14,783 nucleotides of DNA. Source: SZAS-79 sp031376265. GTDB lineage: Bacteria; Pseudomonadota; Gammaproteobacteria; Burkholderiales; SG8-39. This document shows positions 1 to 6,612 of the stretch, one piece after another. A program made the translations under genes and the position numbers. The stretch spans positions 1 through 14,783 of the forward strand of contig JANMDK010000121.1 in the NCBI GenBank assembly GCA_031376265.1, in the 5' to 3' direction. The stretch's first letter is position 1. Every line of letters begins with the position of its first letter. The notes beneath the pieces were generated by a model. The model did no database searches. It had not been told where the DNA came from and saw only the letters and a list, made by a program, of their open reading frames with translations.

Positions 1-91
1 GACGAAACGAATCAGCGCGAACCTACAGGGATTCGCGCTTTCCGACCGGGCCTCGCTCGAACAGGCGCTTTCGAGCGTGAGGTCCGCATGA
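1..91 (+). CDS. fabD: Malonyl-CoA:ACP transacylase, C-terminal end only
   Basis: Frame 2 is open from the window edge to a TGA at 89-91 and encodes 29 residues, starting TKRISANLQGFALSD and ending in SSVRSA. A lysine-arginine-isoleucine element followed by an ALSDRASLEQAL-type helix resembles the C-terminus of FabD, the enzyme that moves malonyl groups from CoA to acyl carrier protein. The active-site part lies outside the window. The stop codon overlaps the fabG ATG as ATGA (88-91), which suggests translational coupling. The call rests mainly on position directly upstream of fabG-acpP-fabF and on the tail resemblance, since too little protein is present for a motif test. Confidence 0.72.
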   Translation, partial: TKRISANLQGFALSDRASLEQALSSVRSA

Positions 92-828
92 GCGCCCTGG
101 CAGGCAAGGTTGCCTTGGTCACCGGCGCCTCGCGCGGCATCGGCCGGGCAATCGCCATGGCGCTCGCCGCCGAATCGGCGAAAGTCATCGGGACCGCCAC
201 CAGCGAGGCAGGCGCGAAAGCGATCGGAGAAGCCCTTGCGGCCTCCGGTGGTGCGGGCCGGGTGCTGGACGTGCGCGATGCAGGCCAATGCGATGCCTTG
301 CTGGCGTCGATCGCGAAGGAATTCGGCGACATCGCGATCCTCGTGAATAACGCGGCGGTCGTCCGCGACAACCTCGGACTTCGAATGAAGGACGAAGAAT
401 GGGACGAGGTCATCAACACCAACCTGCGTTCCGTATTCCGCCTTTCGCGCGGCGTGCTGCGCGGAATGATGAAGGCGCGCTGGGGCCGCATCATCAGCAT
501 CACTTCGGTCGTCGGCGCCGCCGGCAACCCGGGGCAGATGAATTACGCGGCCGCGAAGGCGGGCGTCGTCGGGATGACCAAGTCGCTCGCGCGCGAAATC
601 GGCAGCCGCAACATCACGGTCAACTGCGTTGCGCCGGGCTTCATCGACACCGACATGACCCGGGCCTTGTCGAACGAGCAGAAGACGGCGTTGCTCGGGC
701 AGATCCCGCTCGCTCGCCTCGGCGCGCCTGAGGACGTGGCATCAGCGGTGGGCTTCCTCGCCTCGCCGGCGGCGGGCTATATCACAGGAACCGTGCTGCA
801 TGTCAACGGCGGCATGTACATGGCGTAG
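88..828 (+). CDS. fabG: 3-oxoacyl-ACP reductase FabG
   Basis: This 246-residue short-chain dehydrogenase/reductase is close to the 244 of E. coli FabG. It performs the NADPH-dependent reduction of 3-ketoacyl-ACP in each fatty-acid elongation cycle, in the cytoplasm. Visible motifs are the Rossmann cofactor loop TGASRGIG at residues 12-19, the NNA structural motif at 87-89, and the catalytic set N112, S140, Y153 and K157. A PGFIDTDM loop follows at 183-190, and the C-terminus is the usual GGMYMA. The start is the ATG overlapping the fabD stop. SDR enzymes are a broad family, but the flanking fabD, acpP and fabF make the FabG assignment firm. Confidence 0.97.
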   Translation: MSALAGKVALVTGASRGIGRAIAMALAAESAKVIGTATSEAGAKAIGEALAASGGAGRVLDVRDAGQCDALLASIAKEFGDIAILVNNAAVVRDNLGLRMKDEEWDEVINTNLRSVFRLSRGVLRGMMKARWGRIISITSVVGAAGNPGQMNYAAAKAGVVGMTKSLAREIGSRNITVNCVAPGFIDTDMTRALSNEQKTALLGQIPLARLGAPEDVASAVGFLASPAAGYITGTVLHVNGGMYMA

Positions 829-838
829 GTTTGTTTAT

Positions 839-877
839 CGCGCATTCGGCCTGTCGGTGCTTTTGGTAAAATGCGCG
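839..877. repeat. 8-bp inverted repeat around the acpP -10 element
   Basis: CGCGCATT (839-846) and AATGCGCG (870-877) are perfect reverse complements separated by 23 nt, with half-site centres about 31 bp apart, close to three helical turns. The right arm overlaps the candidate -10 element at 867-872 and the left arm lies near where a -35 would be. It could be an operator or a weak transcript hairpin. Chance occurrence of an 8-bp repeat in a gap of this size is not negligible. Confidence 0.4.
864..872 (+). promoter_or_regulatory. Extended -10 promoter candidate for acpP
   Basis: TGG directly followed by TAAAAT (867-872) matches an extended -10 (TGn plus five of six bases of TATAAT). No good -35 is visible: the best at suitable spacing is TTCGGC at 845-850. 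The predicted transcript would start near 880 and give a leader of about 50 nt. A dedicated acpP promoter is plausible because the acyl carrier protein is needed in large excess over the enzymes around it. This is a prediction only. Confidence 0.45.
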
Positions 878-928
878 GCTTGAGCACGGCCCCGCAGTGC
901 CCCACTACTTGGGAAGGAGCAGGATAAT

Positions 929-1168
929 ATGGATAACATCGAACAACGCGTACGCAAGATCATCGCCGAGCAGCTTGGCGTCAATGAAGCCGAAATCAAG
1001 AACGAGTCTTCGTTCGTCGACGATCTTGGCGCCGATTCGCTCGACACCGTCGAGCTCGTGATGGCGCTCGAGGAGGAGTTCGAGACCGAGATTCCCGACG
1101 AGGAAGCCGAGAAGATCACCACCGTCCAGCAGGCCATCGATTTCGTTCAGGCGCGCCAAAAGGCCTAG
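929..1168 (+). CDS. acpP: Acyl carrier protein AcpP
   Basis: The product is a 79-residue acidic protein of standard ACP length. It carries the growing acyl chain on a phosphopantetheine arm attached to serine 37, seen in the GADSLDTVEL motif (D36-S37-L38). Helices I, II and III are recognisable, with the acidic EEEFETEIPDEEAE recognition helix at about residues 48-61 that partner enzymes contact. A strong Shine-Dalgarno AAGGAG lies at 914-919, nine nt before the ATG, and is one of the best in the window, as expected for a highly expressed gene. The arm is added by AcpS, which is encoded at 12982-13365 here. Confidence 0.98.
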   Translation: MDNIEQRVRKIIAEQLGVNEAEIKNESSFVDDLGADSLDTVELVMALEEEFETEIPDEEAEKITTVQQAIDFVQARQKA

Positions 1169-1201
1169 CATCCGAGCCCACCACCACCCAGCGGGGCCGA
1201 A

Positions 1202-2440
1202 TTGACACGCCGCAGAGTCGTCATCACCGGGTTGGGCGTCGTCAGTCCCGTCGGTAACACGGTGTCGGCCGCCTGGGAGAACCTGGTCGCCGGCAAGTCG
1301 GGGATCACGCGCGTGACGCGGTTCGATCCCTCCCGCCTCACTTCGCAGATCGCGGGCGAGGTCAAGGGATTCGACATCACCGAGTACATCTCGGCCAAGG
1401 AAGCGCGCCGGATGGACACGTTCATCCATTACGGCATGGCGGCCGGGCTGCAGGCCTGGAAGGATTCGGGCATCGACATCGCGAAGGAAGATCCCGAGCG
1501 CGCCGGCATCAACTTCGGCTCCGGCATCGGCGGCCTGCCGATGATCGAGAATACGCACAACGAGCTGCTCAAGAACGGGCCGCGCCGGATCTCGCCGTTC
1601 TTTATCCCGAGCACCATCATCAACATGATCGCGGGCAACCTGTCGATCATGCTCGGGACCAAGGGCCCCAACCTGGCGATCGTCACTGCCTGCACGACTT
1701 CGACGCACTGCATCGGCGAGGCCGGCAAGTCGATCCGCTACGGCGAGGCCGACATCATGATCGCCGGCGGTGCCGAAGCGACGGTGACCGAGCTTGCGAT
1801 GGGCGGGTTCGCTTCTGCGCGCGCTCTCTCCACCAGAAACGACTCGCCGGAGGCCGCCAGCCGACCCTGGGACAAGGATCGCGACGGATTTGTGCTGGGC
1901 GAGGGCGCAGGCGCCGTGATCCTCGAAGAGTACGAGCACGCCAAGGCGCGCGGCGCCCGCATCTATTGCGAGCTTGCCGGTTACGGCGTCAGCTCGGATG
2001 CCTTCCACATGACGGCACCGGCCGAGGACGGCGACGGCGCCTTCCGTTGCATGCGCAATGCGCTCAAAGACGCCGGCATCAACACGGACGCAATCGACTA
2101 CATCAACGCCCACGGCACTTCGACGCCGCTTGGCGACATCGCCGAGACGATGGCCGTCAAGAAGCTGCTCGGCGACCGCGCAAAGAAGGTTGCGGTGAAT
2201 TCGACCAAGTCGATGACCGGCCACCTCCTCGGCGCAGCCGGCGGCATAGAGGCGATCGCCAGCGTGCTCGCGATCCGCGACCAGGTTTCGCCTCCCACCA
2301 TCAATCTCGACACTCCCGACCCGCAATGCGACCTGGACTACGTGCCCAACACCGCGCGCAAGATGGAGATCCGCACCGCGCTGTCGAATTCGTTCGGGTT
2401 CGGCGGCACCAACGGCACGTTGATCCTTACCCGCCTTTGA
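1202..2440 (+). CDS. fabF: 3-oxoacyl-ACP synthase II FabF
   Basis: A 412-residue KAS II condensing enzyme that extends acyl-ACP by two carbons from malonyl-ACP. The thiolase-fold catalytic triad is complete: C164 in TACTTS, H304 in NAHGTSTPLGD and H341 in KSMTGHLLGAAG, with K336 also present. The GFGGTNG loop near residues 399-405 closes the active site. The start is TTG at 1202. It alone preserves the family N-terminus MTRRRVVITGLG, because no ATG or GTG occurs before that conserved strand. A partial GCGGGG ribosome site lies about five nt upstream. The gene follows acpP by 33 nt. FabF rather than FabB fits the length, motifs and position next to acpP. Confidence 0.97.
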   Translation: MTRRRVVITGLGVVSPVGNTVSAAWENLVAGKSGITRVTRFDPSRLTSQIAGEVKGFDITEYISAKEARRMDTFIHYGMAAGLQAWKDSGIDIAKEDPERAGINFGSGIGGLPMIENTHNELLKNGPRRISPFFIPSTIINMIAGNLSIMLGTKGPNLAIVTACTTSTHCIGEAGKSIRYGEADIMIAGGAEATVTELAMGGFASARALSTRNDSPEAASRPWDKDRDGFVLGEGAGAVILEEYEHAKARGARIYCELAGYGVSSDAFHMTAPAEDGDGAFRCMRNALKDAGINTDAIDYINAHGTSTPLGDIAETMAVKKLLGDRAKKVAVNSTKSMTGHLLGAAGGIEAIASVLAIRDQVSPPTINLDTPDPQCDLDYVPNTARKMEIRTALSNSFGFGGTNGTLILTRL

Positions 2441-2450
2441 GCGGACGCCG

Positions 2451-2921
2451 TTGCGCCTCGCGCCGTTGCAACTCACTCTCCGCGCTTCCCCAGCCCTGAC
2501 CCTGCTTACCGCGGCAATGCATTGCGCCGCTGCAGCCGTGCTGTTTGCCGTCCTGCCGTCGCCCGCGGGCATTCCCGCCGCCATCCTGCTGATCGTCCTC
2601 GGAACGCTTGCCGTGAGGGAGCGAACGCTGCTCACGGCAGCGCGGGCACCGGCCAGCCTGGTCATCGGCCATGGCGGCGCCATTTCGCTGGGATTGCGCG
2701 ATGGGCATGAGCTAATCGGTCAGGTTTCTGCAAGGCGCTATGTGAGCCGCTGGCTCGTCGTCCTAGCCATCGAAGCGCCGTCGCGTGGGCGCCGCACAAT
2801 CCTCATCGCGCGGGATATGCTTCCTGCCGGGGAGTTCAGGCACCTGAAGCTCTGGGCGCTGTGGAATGCGCTGCCCGGGTCGCGTGCGCCGCGTGCCGCC
2901 TGCGCCGCCCAGGAGGCCTAG
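2451..2921 (+). CDS. Small membrane protein, YgfX/CptA-like
   Basis: The product is 156 residues. Two hydrophobic segments (about 14-36 and 40-55) are followed by a basic, soluble-looking region with a strand-rich stretch and the pattern ILIARDMLPAGEFRHLKLW (118-136). This layout resembles the YgfX family: an N-terminal LRASPAL-type motif, two membrane spans, then a tail with a D-x-x-x-x-x-E-[FW]-R-x-L element. In E. coli, YgfX is paired with SdhE. No sdhE is here, so a toxin role should not be assumed. A small protein of this kind upstream of rpoE is common in betaproteobacteria. The start is TTG at 2451, ten nt after fabF. The first ATG (2517) would cut the first membrane span. Family membership is inferred from pattern memory. 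Confidence 0.7.
   Translation: MRLAPLQLTLRASPALTLLTAAMHCAAAAVLFAVLPSPAGIPAAILLIVLGTLAVRERTLLTAARAPASLVIGHGGAISLGLRDGHELIGQVSARRYVSRWLVVLAIEAPSRGRRTILIARDMLPAGEFRHLKLWALWNALPGSRAPRAACAAQEA
2911..2916 (+). promoter_or_regulatory. Perfect Shine-Dalgarno AGGAGG before the rpoE leader frame
   Basis: AGGAGG lies in the last codons of the YgfX-like gene, five nt before a GTG at 2922-2924. It is stronger than the sites in front of most genes here, while rpoE itself has no clear site before its ATG at 3017. That contrast makes the downstream small frame a candidate for real translation. The same bases also encode Gln-Glu-Ala, so coincidence is possible. Confidence 0.45.
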
Positions 2922-3020
2922 GTGAGCGGAACGAACTATTTCCCTGGATGCCTGTCTGTGCCACATGAGCGTAATTTGATCGGTGAGCGTAAATCGCCGG
3001 GCGGGGTCGCCTGGCGATGA
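2922..3020 (+). CDS. Putative 32-codon leader peptide upstream of rpoE
   Basis: A frame runs from GTG at 2922 to TGA at 3018-3020, beginning MSGTNYFPGCLS. It starts directly after the TAG of the YgfX-like gene, in the same frame, and its stop overlaps the rpoE ATG as ATGA. AGGAGG sits five nt before the GTG. The rpoE start lacks its own good ribosome site, so coupled translation would explain how rpoE is initiated. E. coli rpoE is also preceded by a translated leader frame, named rseD; I see no clear sequence likeness and claim only the analogy. A transcript from the sigma-E promoter candidate would begin downstream of the GTG and lack it. Alternatively this is a non-coding in-frame extension beyond the TAG. 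Confidence 0.4.
   Translation: MSGTNYFPGCLSVPHERNLIGERKSPGGVAWR
2932..2959 (+). promoter_or_regulatory. Candidate sigma-E-type promoter for rpoE
   Basis: CGAACTA (2932-2938) resembles the sigma-E -35 GGAACTT in five of seven bases, including the key AAC. After exactly 16 nt comes TCTGT (2955-2959), four of five bases of the -10 TCTGA. Spacing and position in the short gap before rpoE fit the known autoregulation of rpoE. Initiation would be near 2965, giving a leader of about 50 nt. No experimental support is available here. Confidence 0.5.
2966..2992 (+). repeat. Direct repeat TGAGCGTAA in the rpoE leader
   Basis: TGAGCGTAA occurs at 2966-2974 and again at 2984-2992, 18 nt apart. The shorter core TGAGCG also occurs at 2923-2928 and at 3018-3023 over the rpoE start. 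In the leader frame the repeat encodes Glu-Arg-Asn and Glu-Arg-Lys. It may be a binding site, but could equally reflect small-sample coincidence. Confidence 0.3.
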
Positions 3021-3616
3021 GCGATCGCGAAATCGACCAGGAGCTGGTCGAGCGTGCCCAGAAAGGCGACAAGCAGGCTTTCGGGCTGCTGGTGGACAAG
3101 TACCAGCGCAAGCTGGCGCGGCTCCTGTCGAGGTTCGTGCGCGATCCGTCCGAGGTGGAGGATGTGACGCAGGAAGCATTTATCAAGGCGTATCGCGCGT
3201 TGCCGAAGTTCCGCGGCGACAGCGCGTTCTACACTTGGCTGTACCGGATAGGGATCAATACGGCAAAGAACTACCTGATGGCCGCGGGCCGCAGGGCGCC
3301 GACCTCGACAGGGGTCGACGCGGAAGAGGCCGAGAGCCTGGAGGAAGGCGAACAACTGCGCGACATCAATACGCCGGAGAGCCTGCTTCTGAGCCGGGAG
3401 ATCGGCGACACGGTGAACTCCACGATGGAATCGCTGCCAGAGGAATTGCGCACGGCGATCCAGCTTCGCGAAATCGAAGGCATGAGTTACGAAGACATAG
3501 CACAGATCATGAATTGCCCGATCGGGACCGTCCGCTCGCGGATCTTCCGCGCGCGTGAGGCGATCGCCGAACAGCTAAAGCCGCTGCTGGACACCGGCGA
3601 CGACAGGAGATGGTGA
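3017..3616 (+). CDS. rpoE: RNA polymerase sigma-E factor RpoE/AlgU
   Basis: A 199-residue extracytoplasmic-function sigma factor, near the 191-193 of E. coli RpoE and Pseudomonas AlgU. Region 2 spans about residues 19-85, with the core-binding DVTQEAFIKAYR (49-60) and the -10-recognition segment around FYTWLYRIGINTAKN. An acidic linker (about 100-120) joins it to region 4 (137-186). Region 4 contains the signature LREIEGMSYEDIAQIM, then CPIGTVRSRIFRAREAI, the helix-turn-helix that reads the -35. It directs transcription of envelope-stress genes. Downstream rseA, rseB and mucD encode its control pathway. The ATG overlaps the leader-frame stop and has no clear ribosome site of its own. Confidence 0.97.
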   Translation: MSDREIDQELVERAQKGDKQAFGLLVDKYQRKLARLLSRFVRDPSEVEDVTQEAFIKAYRALPKFRGDSAFYTWLYRIGINTAKNYLMAAGRRAPTSTGVDAEEAESLEEGEQLRDINTPESLLLSREIGDTVNSTMESLPEELRTAIQLREIEGMSYEDIAQIMNCPIGTVRSRIFRAREAIAEQLKPLLDTGDDRRW

Positions 3617-3621
3617 ATACC

Positions 3622-4140
3622 ATGAAAGACAGGATTTCGGCGTTGATGGACGGCGAGCTCGGGCAGGGCGAGGTCGACGCGCAGTTGAAAGCGCTGCGCG
3701 AAGGCGGCGAGGCGCTCGAGACGTGGCGCCGTTACCACCTCATCAGCGACTCGATGCGCGATTCGGCGGTTCTCTCGAGCGGATTTTCGGCGCGCTTCGC
3801 CGAGCGCCTCGCGAAAGAGCCGACGATCCTCGCCCCGGCAAGCATTCCGCAGCGCGCGCAAAAGAAGCGCATGTGGATCCCCGTGTCCGCGATGGCGGCC
3901 GGTCTCGCGGCCGTCGCCTTCGTCGGATCGATGTCGTCGCAGTTCTTCAACGCGGACGTGCAGCAGGTGGCGCAAGTCAAGACGGCCGAGCGGGCCCAGC
4001 CCGCGGCGCTCACGGTGGTGCCGATGCCGGGGGCGGTCAACGACTACCTGCTGGCGCACCAGAACTATTCGCCCCGCAGCACGCTGCAGGGTGTGGCGCC
4101 GTACGTGCGCACGGTCTCCGACTCTTCCCGCGCGAGGTGA
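3622..4140 (+). CDS. rseA: Anti-sigma-E factor RseA/MucA
   Basis: An inner-membrane anti-sigma factor that holds sigma-E inactive until regulated proteolysis releases it. From ATG 3622 it is 172 residues. The cytoplasmic N-terminus KDRISALMDGEL with TWRRYHLISDSMR (about 35-47) is the sigma-binding domain and matches RseA. A single membrane span lies at about 86-106, and the periplasmic tail contains NDYLLAHQNYSPRS, common in betaproteobacterial MucA. An in-frame ATG at 3610 overlapping the rpoE end would add four residues. I prefer 3622 because GGTGA lies five nt upstream and the protein then aligns with MQKEQLSALMDGE of E. coli RseA. It is close-packed after rpoE. Confidence 0.92.
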   Translation: MKDRISALMDGELGQGEVDAQLKALREGGEALETWRRYHLISDSMRDSAVLSSGFSARFAERLAKEPTILAPASIPQRAQKKRMWIPVSAMAAGLAAVAFVGSMSSQFFNADVQQVAQVKTAERAQPAALTVVPMPGAVNDYLLAHQNYSPRSTLQGVAPYVRTVSDSSRAR

Positions 4141-4148
4141 TTCGCGCA

Positions 4149-5117
4149 ATGAGGGCGCTGGCTTTCTTCCTGCTCCTGCTGCCCGGTTTCGCGTTCCCGC
4201 AAGCCCAGCAGCAGCCGGCGCAGGACGCCGCCGCCTGGCTGCGCAAGATCTACAACGCCTCGCTCAAGCTGAGCTACTCCGGCACGTTCGTCTACCGGCA
4301 GGGCGACCGGAGCGAGTCCTCGCGCATCACGCGGATAGTCGATGCCAATGTCGACACCGAAAAGCTCGAGGCCCTGGACGGAGTGCGCCGCGAAATCGTG
4401 CGCAACGGCGACGAAGTCCGCTGCTACCTGCCCGACATCAAGACCGTGAAAGTCGACCGTCGCTCCAGGCACCCGACGTTTCCGGCGCTGGTGCCGGCGC
4501 AGAACTCCTCGCTCACAGACCAATACGTCGTAAGCAAGGACGAGACTGCGCGCATTGCGGGCTACGATTGCCAGGCCATTTCGCTCAAGCCGAAGGACGA
4601 GTTCCGCTACGGGTACAAGCTCTGGGCCGACGTTGCGACGGGCATGCTGCTCAAGGCCCGCATCGTCAACGAGCGCGGCGAAGCCGTCGAGGAATTCACG
4701 TTCACCCAGCTCATCATCGGCGGAAACATCGACCGCGAAATGGTCAAGTCCTCGTTCGCCGTCCAGAGCAAGCAGTGGAAAGTCGAGAATGCCGGCGTGG
4801 TCAGGGCCGATCTCGCGCGCAGCGGTTGGACGGTCAACCCCGGCATCCCGGGCTTCCAGAAAGTCATCGAAATCCAGCGCCAGCTGCGCCAAGCGCATCG
4901 CGTGAGCCAGGTCGTCTACTCCGACGGCCTCGCCGCAGTGTCCGTCTTCATCGAGCCGATCGAATCCGGGCAGGAAGTCCGCCAGGGCCTTTCGAGCATG
5001 GGCGCAGTCAACATCTATACGCGCGAGCTGGCCAGGCACGTGGTGACGGTCGTGGGGGAAGCGCCGGTGAAAACGGTGCAGCAAATCGGCGACCTGGTCG
5101 AATATCACCGGCCATAA
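4149..5117 (+). CDS. rseB: Sigma-E regulatory protein RseB/MucB
   Basis: A 322-residue periplasmic protein. In known systems RseB binds the periplasmic part of RseA, shields it from the first protease and senses mislocalised envelope lipids. An N-terminal signal peptide (LAFFLLLLPGFAFPQA, cleavage near residue 19) is clear. The large LolA/LolB-like domain runs from about 25 to 215 with the opening AAAWLRKIYNASLKLSYSGT and the YRYGYKLWADVATGMLLKA-type core. A smaller C-terminal domain (about 225-320) ends in VVGEAPVKTVQQIGDLVEY. Two cysteines, C92 and C141, sit in the large domain. The ATG at 4149 has AGGTG nine nt upstream; a GTG at 4137 is an alternative. It follows rseA by 8 nt. Confidence 0.93.
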   Translation: MRALAFFLLLLPGFAFPQAQQQPAQDAAAWLRKIYNASLKLSYSGTFVYRQGDRSESSRITRIVDANVDTEKLEALDGVRREIVRNGDEVRCYLPDIKTVKVDRRSRHPTFPALVPAQNSSLTDQYVVSKDETARIAGYDCQAISLKPKDEFRYGYKLWADVATGMLLKARIVNERGEAVEEFTFTQLIIGGNIDREMVKSSFAVQSKQWKVENAGVVRADLARSGWTVNPGIPGFQKVIEIQRQLRQAHRVSQVVYSDGLAAVSVFIEPIESGQEVRQGLSSMGAVNIYTRELARHVVTVVGEAPVKTVQQIGDLVEYHRP

Positions 5118-5132
5118 CCGGTCGTGGAACGT

Positions 5133-5139
5133 AAGGGGA
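5133..5139 (+). promoter_or_regulatory. Ribosome-binding site that sets the mucD start
   Basis: AAGGGGA lies eight nt before the ATG at 5148. It favours that codon over the upstream in-frame GTG at 5124, which would put a charged stretch before the signal peptide. Confidence 0.6.
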
Positions 5140-5147
5140 ATAAGACA

Positions 5148-6602
5148 ATGATCCGCGTATTGAGAATCGCGATGGCCGCGCTGGCGCTTGGCGTGTCGGT
5201 GCCGGCGCAGGTCCAGGCCCAGCCGCGCGAGCTGCCCGATTTCACCGAGCTCGTCGAGCGCCATGGCCCGGCGGTCGTCAATATCAGCACCACGCAGGCC
5301 TCGCGCCGCTCCGCGACGCCGAATGTTCCGCAGATGCCCGAACTCGACGAGAACGACCCGTTCTACGACTTTTTCCGGCGCTTCATCCCCCGCCAGCCGC
5401 CGGGACAGGGCGGGCAGGCCCCGCGCCAGCCGGAGAGCCGCTCGCTCGGCTCCGGGTTCATCATCAGCGCCGACGGCTACATCCTCACCAACGCGCACGT
5501 GGTCGAGAGCGCCGACGAGATCAACGTACGCCTCACCGACAAGCGCGAATTCAAGGCCAAGGTGATCGGCGCGGACAAGCGCACCGACGTGGCGCTGATC
5601 AAGATCGAGGCGACCCAGCTGCCCGTGGTGCGCATGGGCGACCCGATGAAGCTGAAGGTGGGCGAATGGGTGCTCGCTATCGGCTCGCCCTTCGGGTTCG
5701 ACAACACGGTGACCGCGGGAATCGTCAGCGCCAAGGGACGCTCTCTGCCGCAGGAGAATTTCGTCCCCTTCATCCAGACCGACGTGGCGATCAATCCGGG
5801 CAACTCCGGCGGGCCGCTCTTCAACATGCGCGGCGAGGTGGTCGGCATCAACTCGCAGATCTACAGTCGCACCGGCGGGTTCATGGGGCTCTCGTTCGCG
5901 ATCCCGATCGACGTCGCCCTCGACATCCAGAACCAGCTGCGCAGCAAGGGCCGCGTGTCCCGCGGCCGCATCGGCGTCGTGATCCAGGAAGTCACGCGCG
6001 AGCTGGCCGATTCGTTCGGCTTGCCGAAGCCCACCGGCGCGCTGGTGAACCAGGTGGAGAAGGGCAGCCCGGCGGACAAGGCCGGCATCGAAGCCGCCGA
6101 CATCATCGTCAAGTTCGACGGCAGGCTGATCGAATCCTCGAGCGACCTGCCGCGCGTCGTCGGCTCGACGCGGCCGGGAGCCACCGCGACCGTCCAGGTG
6201 CTGCGCAAGGGCGCAACCAAGGACCTTAATCTGACGGTGGGTGAGCTACCGGAAGATCGAGTGGCATCCCGTGAAACGCCGCGGGCGGCCAAGCCGGTCG
6301 AGGCGGCTGCGAACCGCCTCGGGCTCGTGGTCAACGAGCTCACCGCCGAGCAGAAGAAGGAGCTCAAGCTGCCGGCCGGGCTGTTCGTGAGCGACGTGAA
6401 GCCCGAGGTTCGCGGAGATTTCCGCAAGGGCGACGTACTGCTCACGCTGGTCCATCGCGGCCAGCAGACCGAGCTCAAGTCCGTCGACCAGTTCAACAAG
6501 GTGCTTGCCGCACTCGACAAGAACGCCACGATCACGCTGCATGTGCGGCGCGGCGACTCCGCCGCCTTCGTTACGGTGAGCGGGCTGGCGGACAAGGGCT
6601 GA
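5148..6602 (+). CDS. mucD: Periplasmic serine protease MucD (DegP/HtrA family)
   Basis: A 484-residue HtrA-type protease-chaperone that degrades or refolds damaged periplasmic proteins and dampens the sigma-E response. A signal peptide covers about residues 1-24, cut after VQA. The catalytic triad is complete: H117 in TNAHVV, D147 in RTDVALIKI and S220 in GNSGGPLFN. Two PDZ domains follow, at about 265-365 (IGVVIQEVTRELADSFGL) and 388-480. A Gln/Pro/Gly-rich loop at 81-97 precedes the protease core. Position in the rpoE operon matches Pseudomonas mucD. No mucC/rseC lies between rseB and this gene. DegQ-like naming is also possible. Confidence 0.95.
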   Translation: MIRVLRIAMAALALGVSVPAQVQAQPRELPDFTELVERHGPAVVNISTTQASRRSATPNVPQMPELDENDPFYDFFRRFIPRQPPGQGGQAPRQPESRSLGSGFIISADGYILTNAHVVESADEINVRLTDKREFKAKVIGADKRTDVALIKIEATQLPVVRMGDPMKLKVGEWVLAIGSPFGFDNTVTAGIVSAKGRSLPQENFVPFIQTDVAINPGNSGGPLFNMRGEVVGINSQIYSRTGGFMGLSFAIPIDVALDIQNQLRSKGRVSRGRIGVVIQEVTRELADSFGLPKPTGALVNQVEKGSPADKAGIEAADIIVKFDGRLIESSSDLPRVVGSTRPGATATVQVLRKGATKDLNLTVGELPEDRVASRETPRAAKPVEAAANRLGLVVNELTAEQKKELKLPAGLFVSDVKPEVRGDFRKGDVLLTLVHRGQQTELKSVDQFNKVLAALDKNATITLHVRRGDSAAFVTVSGLADKG

Positions 6603-6612
6603 GGCCGCCGGG

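Noticed and set aside
905..2683. Long minus-strand open frame opposite fabF and the YgfX-like gene (592 codons)
   Set aside because: It mirrors well-supported + strand genes, has low-complexity Arg/Asp/Val/Leu composition and no family motif. It is a GC-rich shadow.
3723..4148. Upstream extension of the rseB frame through rseA
   Set aside because: The extension reads rseA out of frame. The signal peptide begins at ATG 4149, so the longer form would bury it.
5124..5147. GTG start for mucD adding eight residues
   Set aside because: It would place charged residues before the signal peptide. ATG 5148 has a good AAGGGGA eight nt upstream.
5126..5153. GGAACGT before mucD as a sigma-E -35
   Set aside because: No TC-type -10 is found at 15-17 nt spacing; the expected site reads TGATC over the start codon.
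4065..5498. Minus-strand open frame of 477 codons opposite rseB and the start of mucD
   Set aside because: No recognisable domain, and it crosses real gene borders without its own signals.
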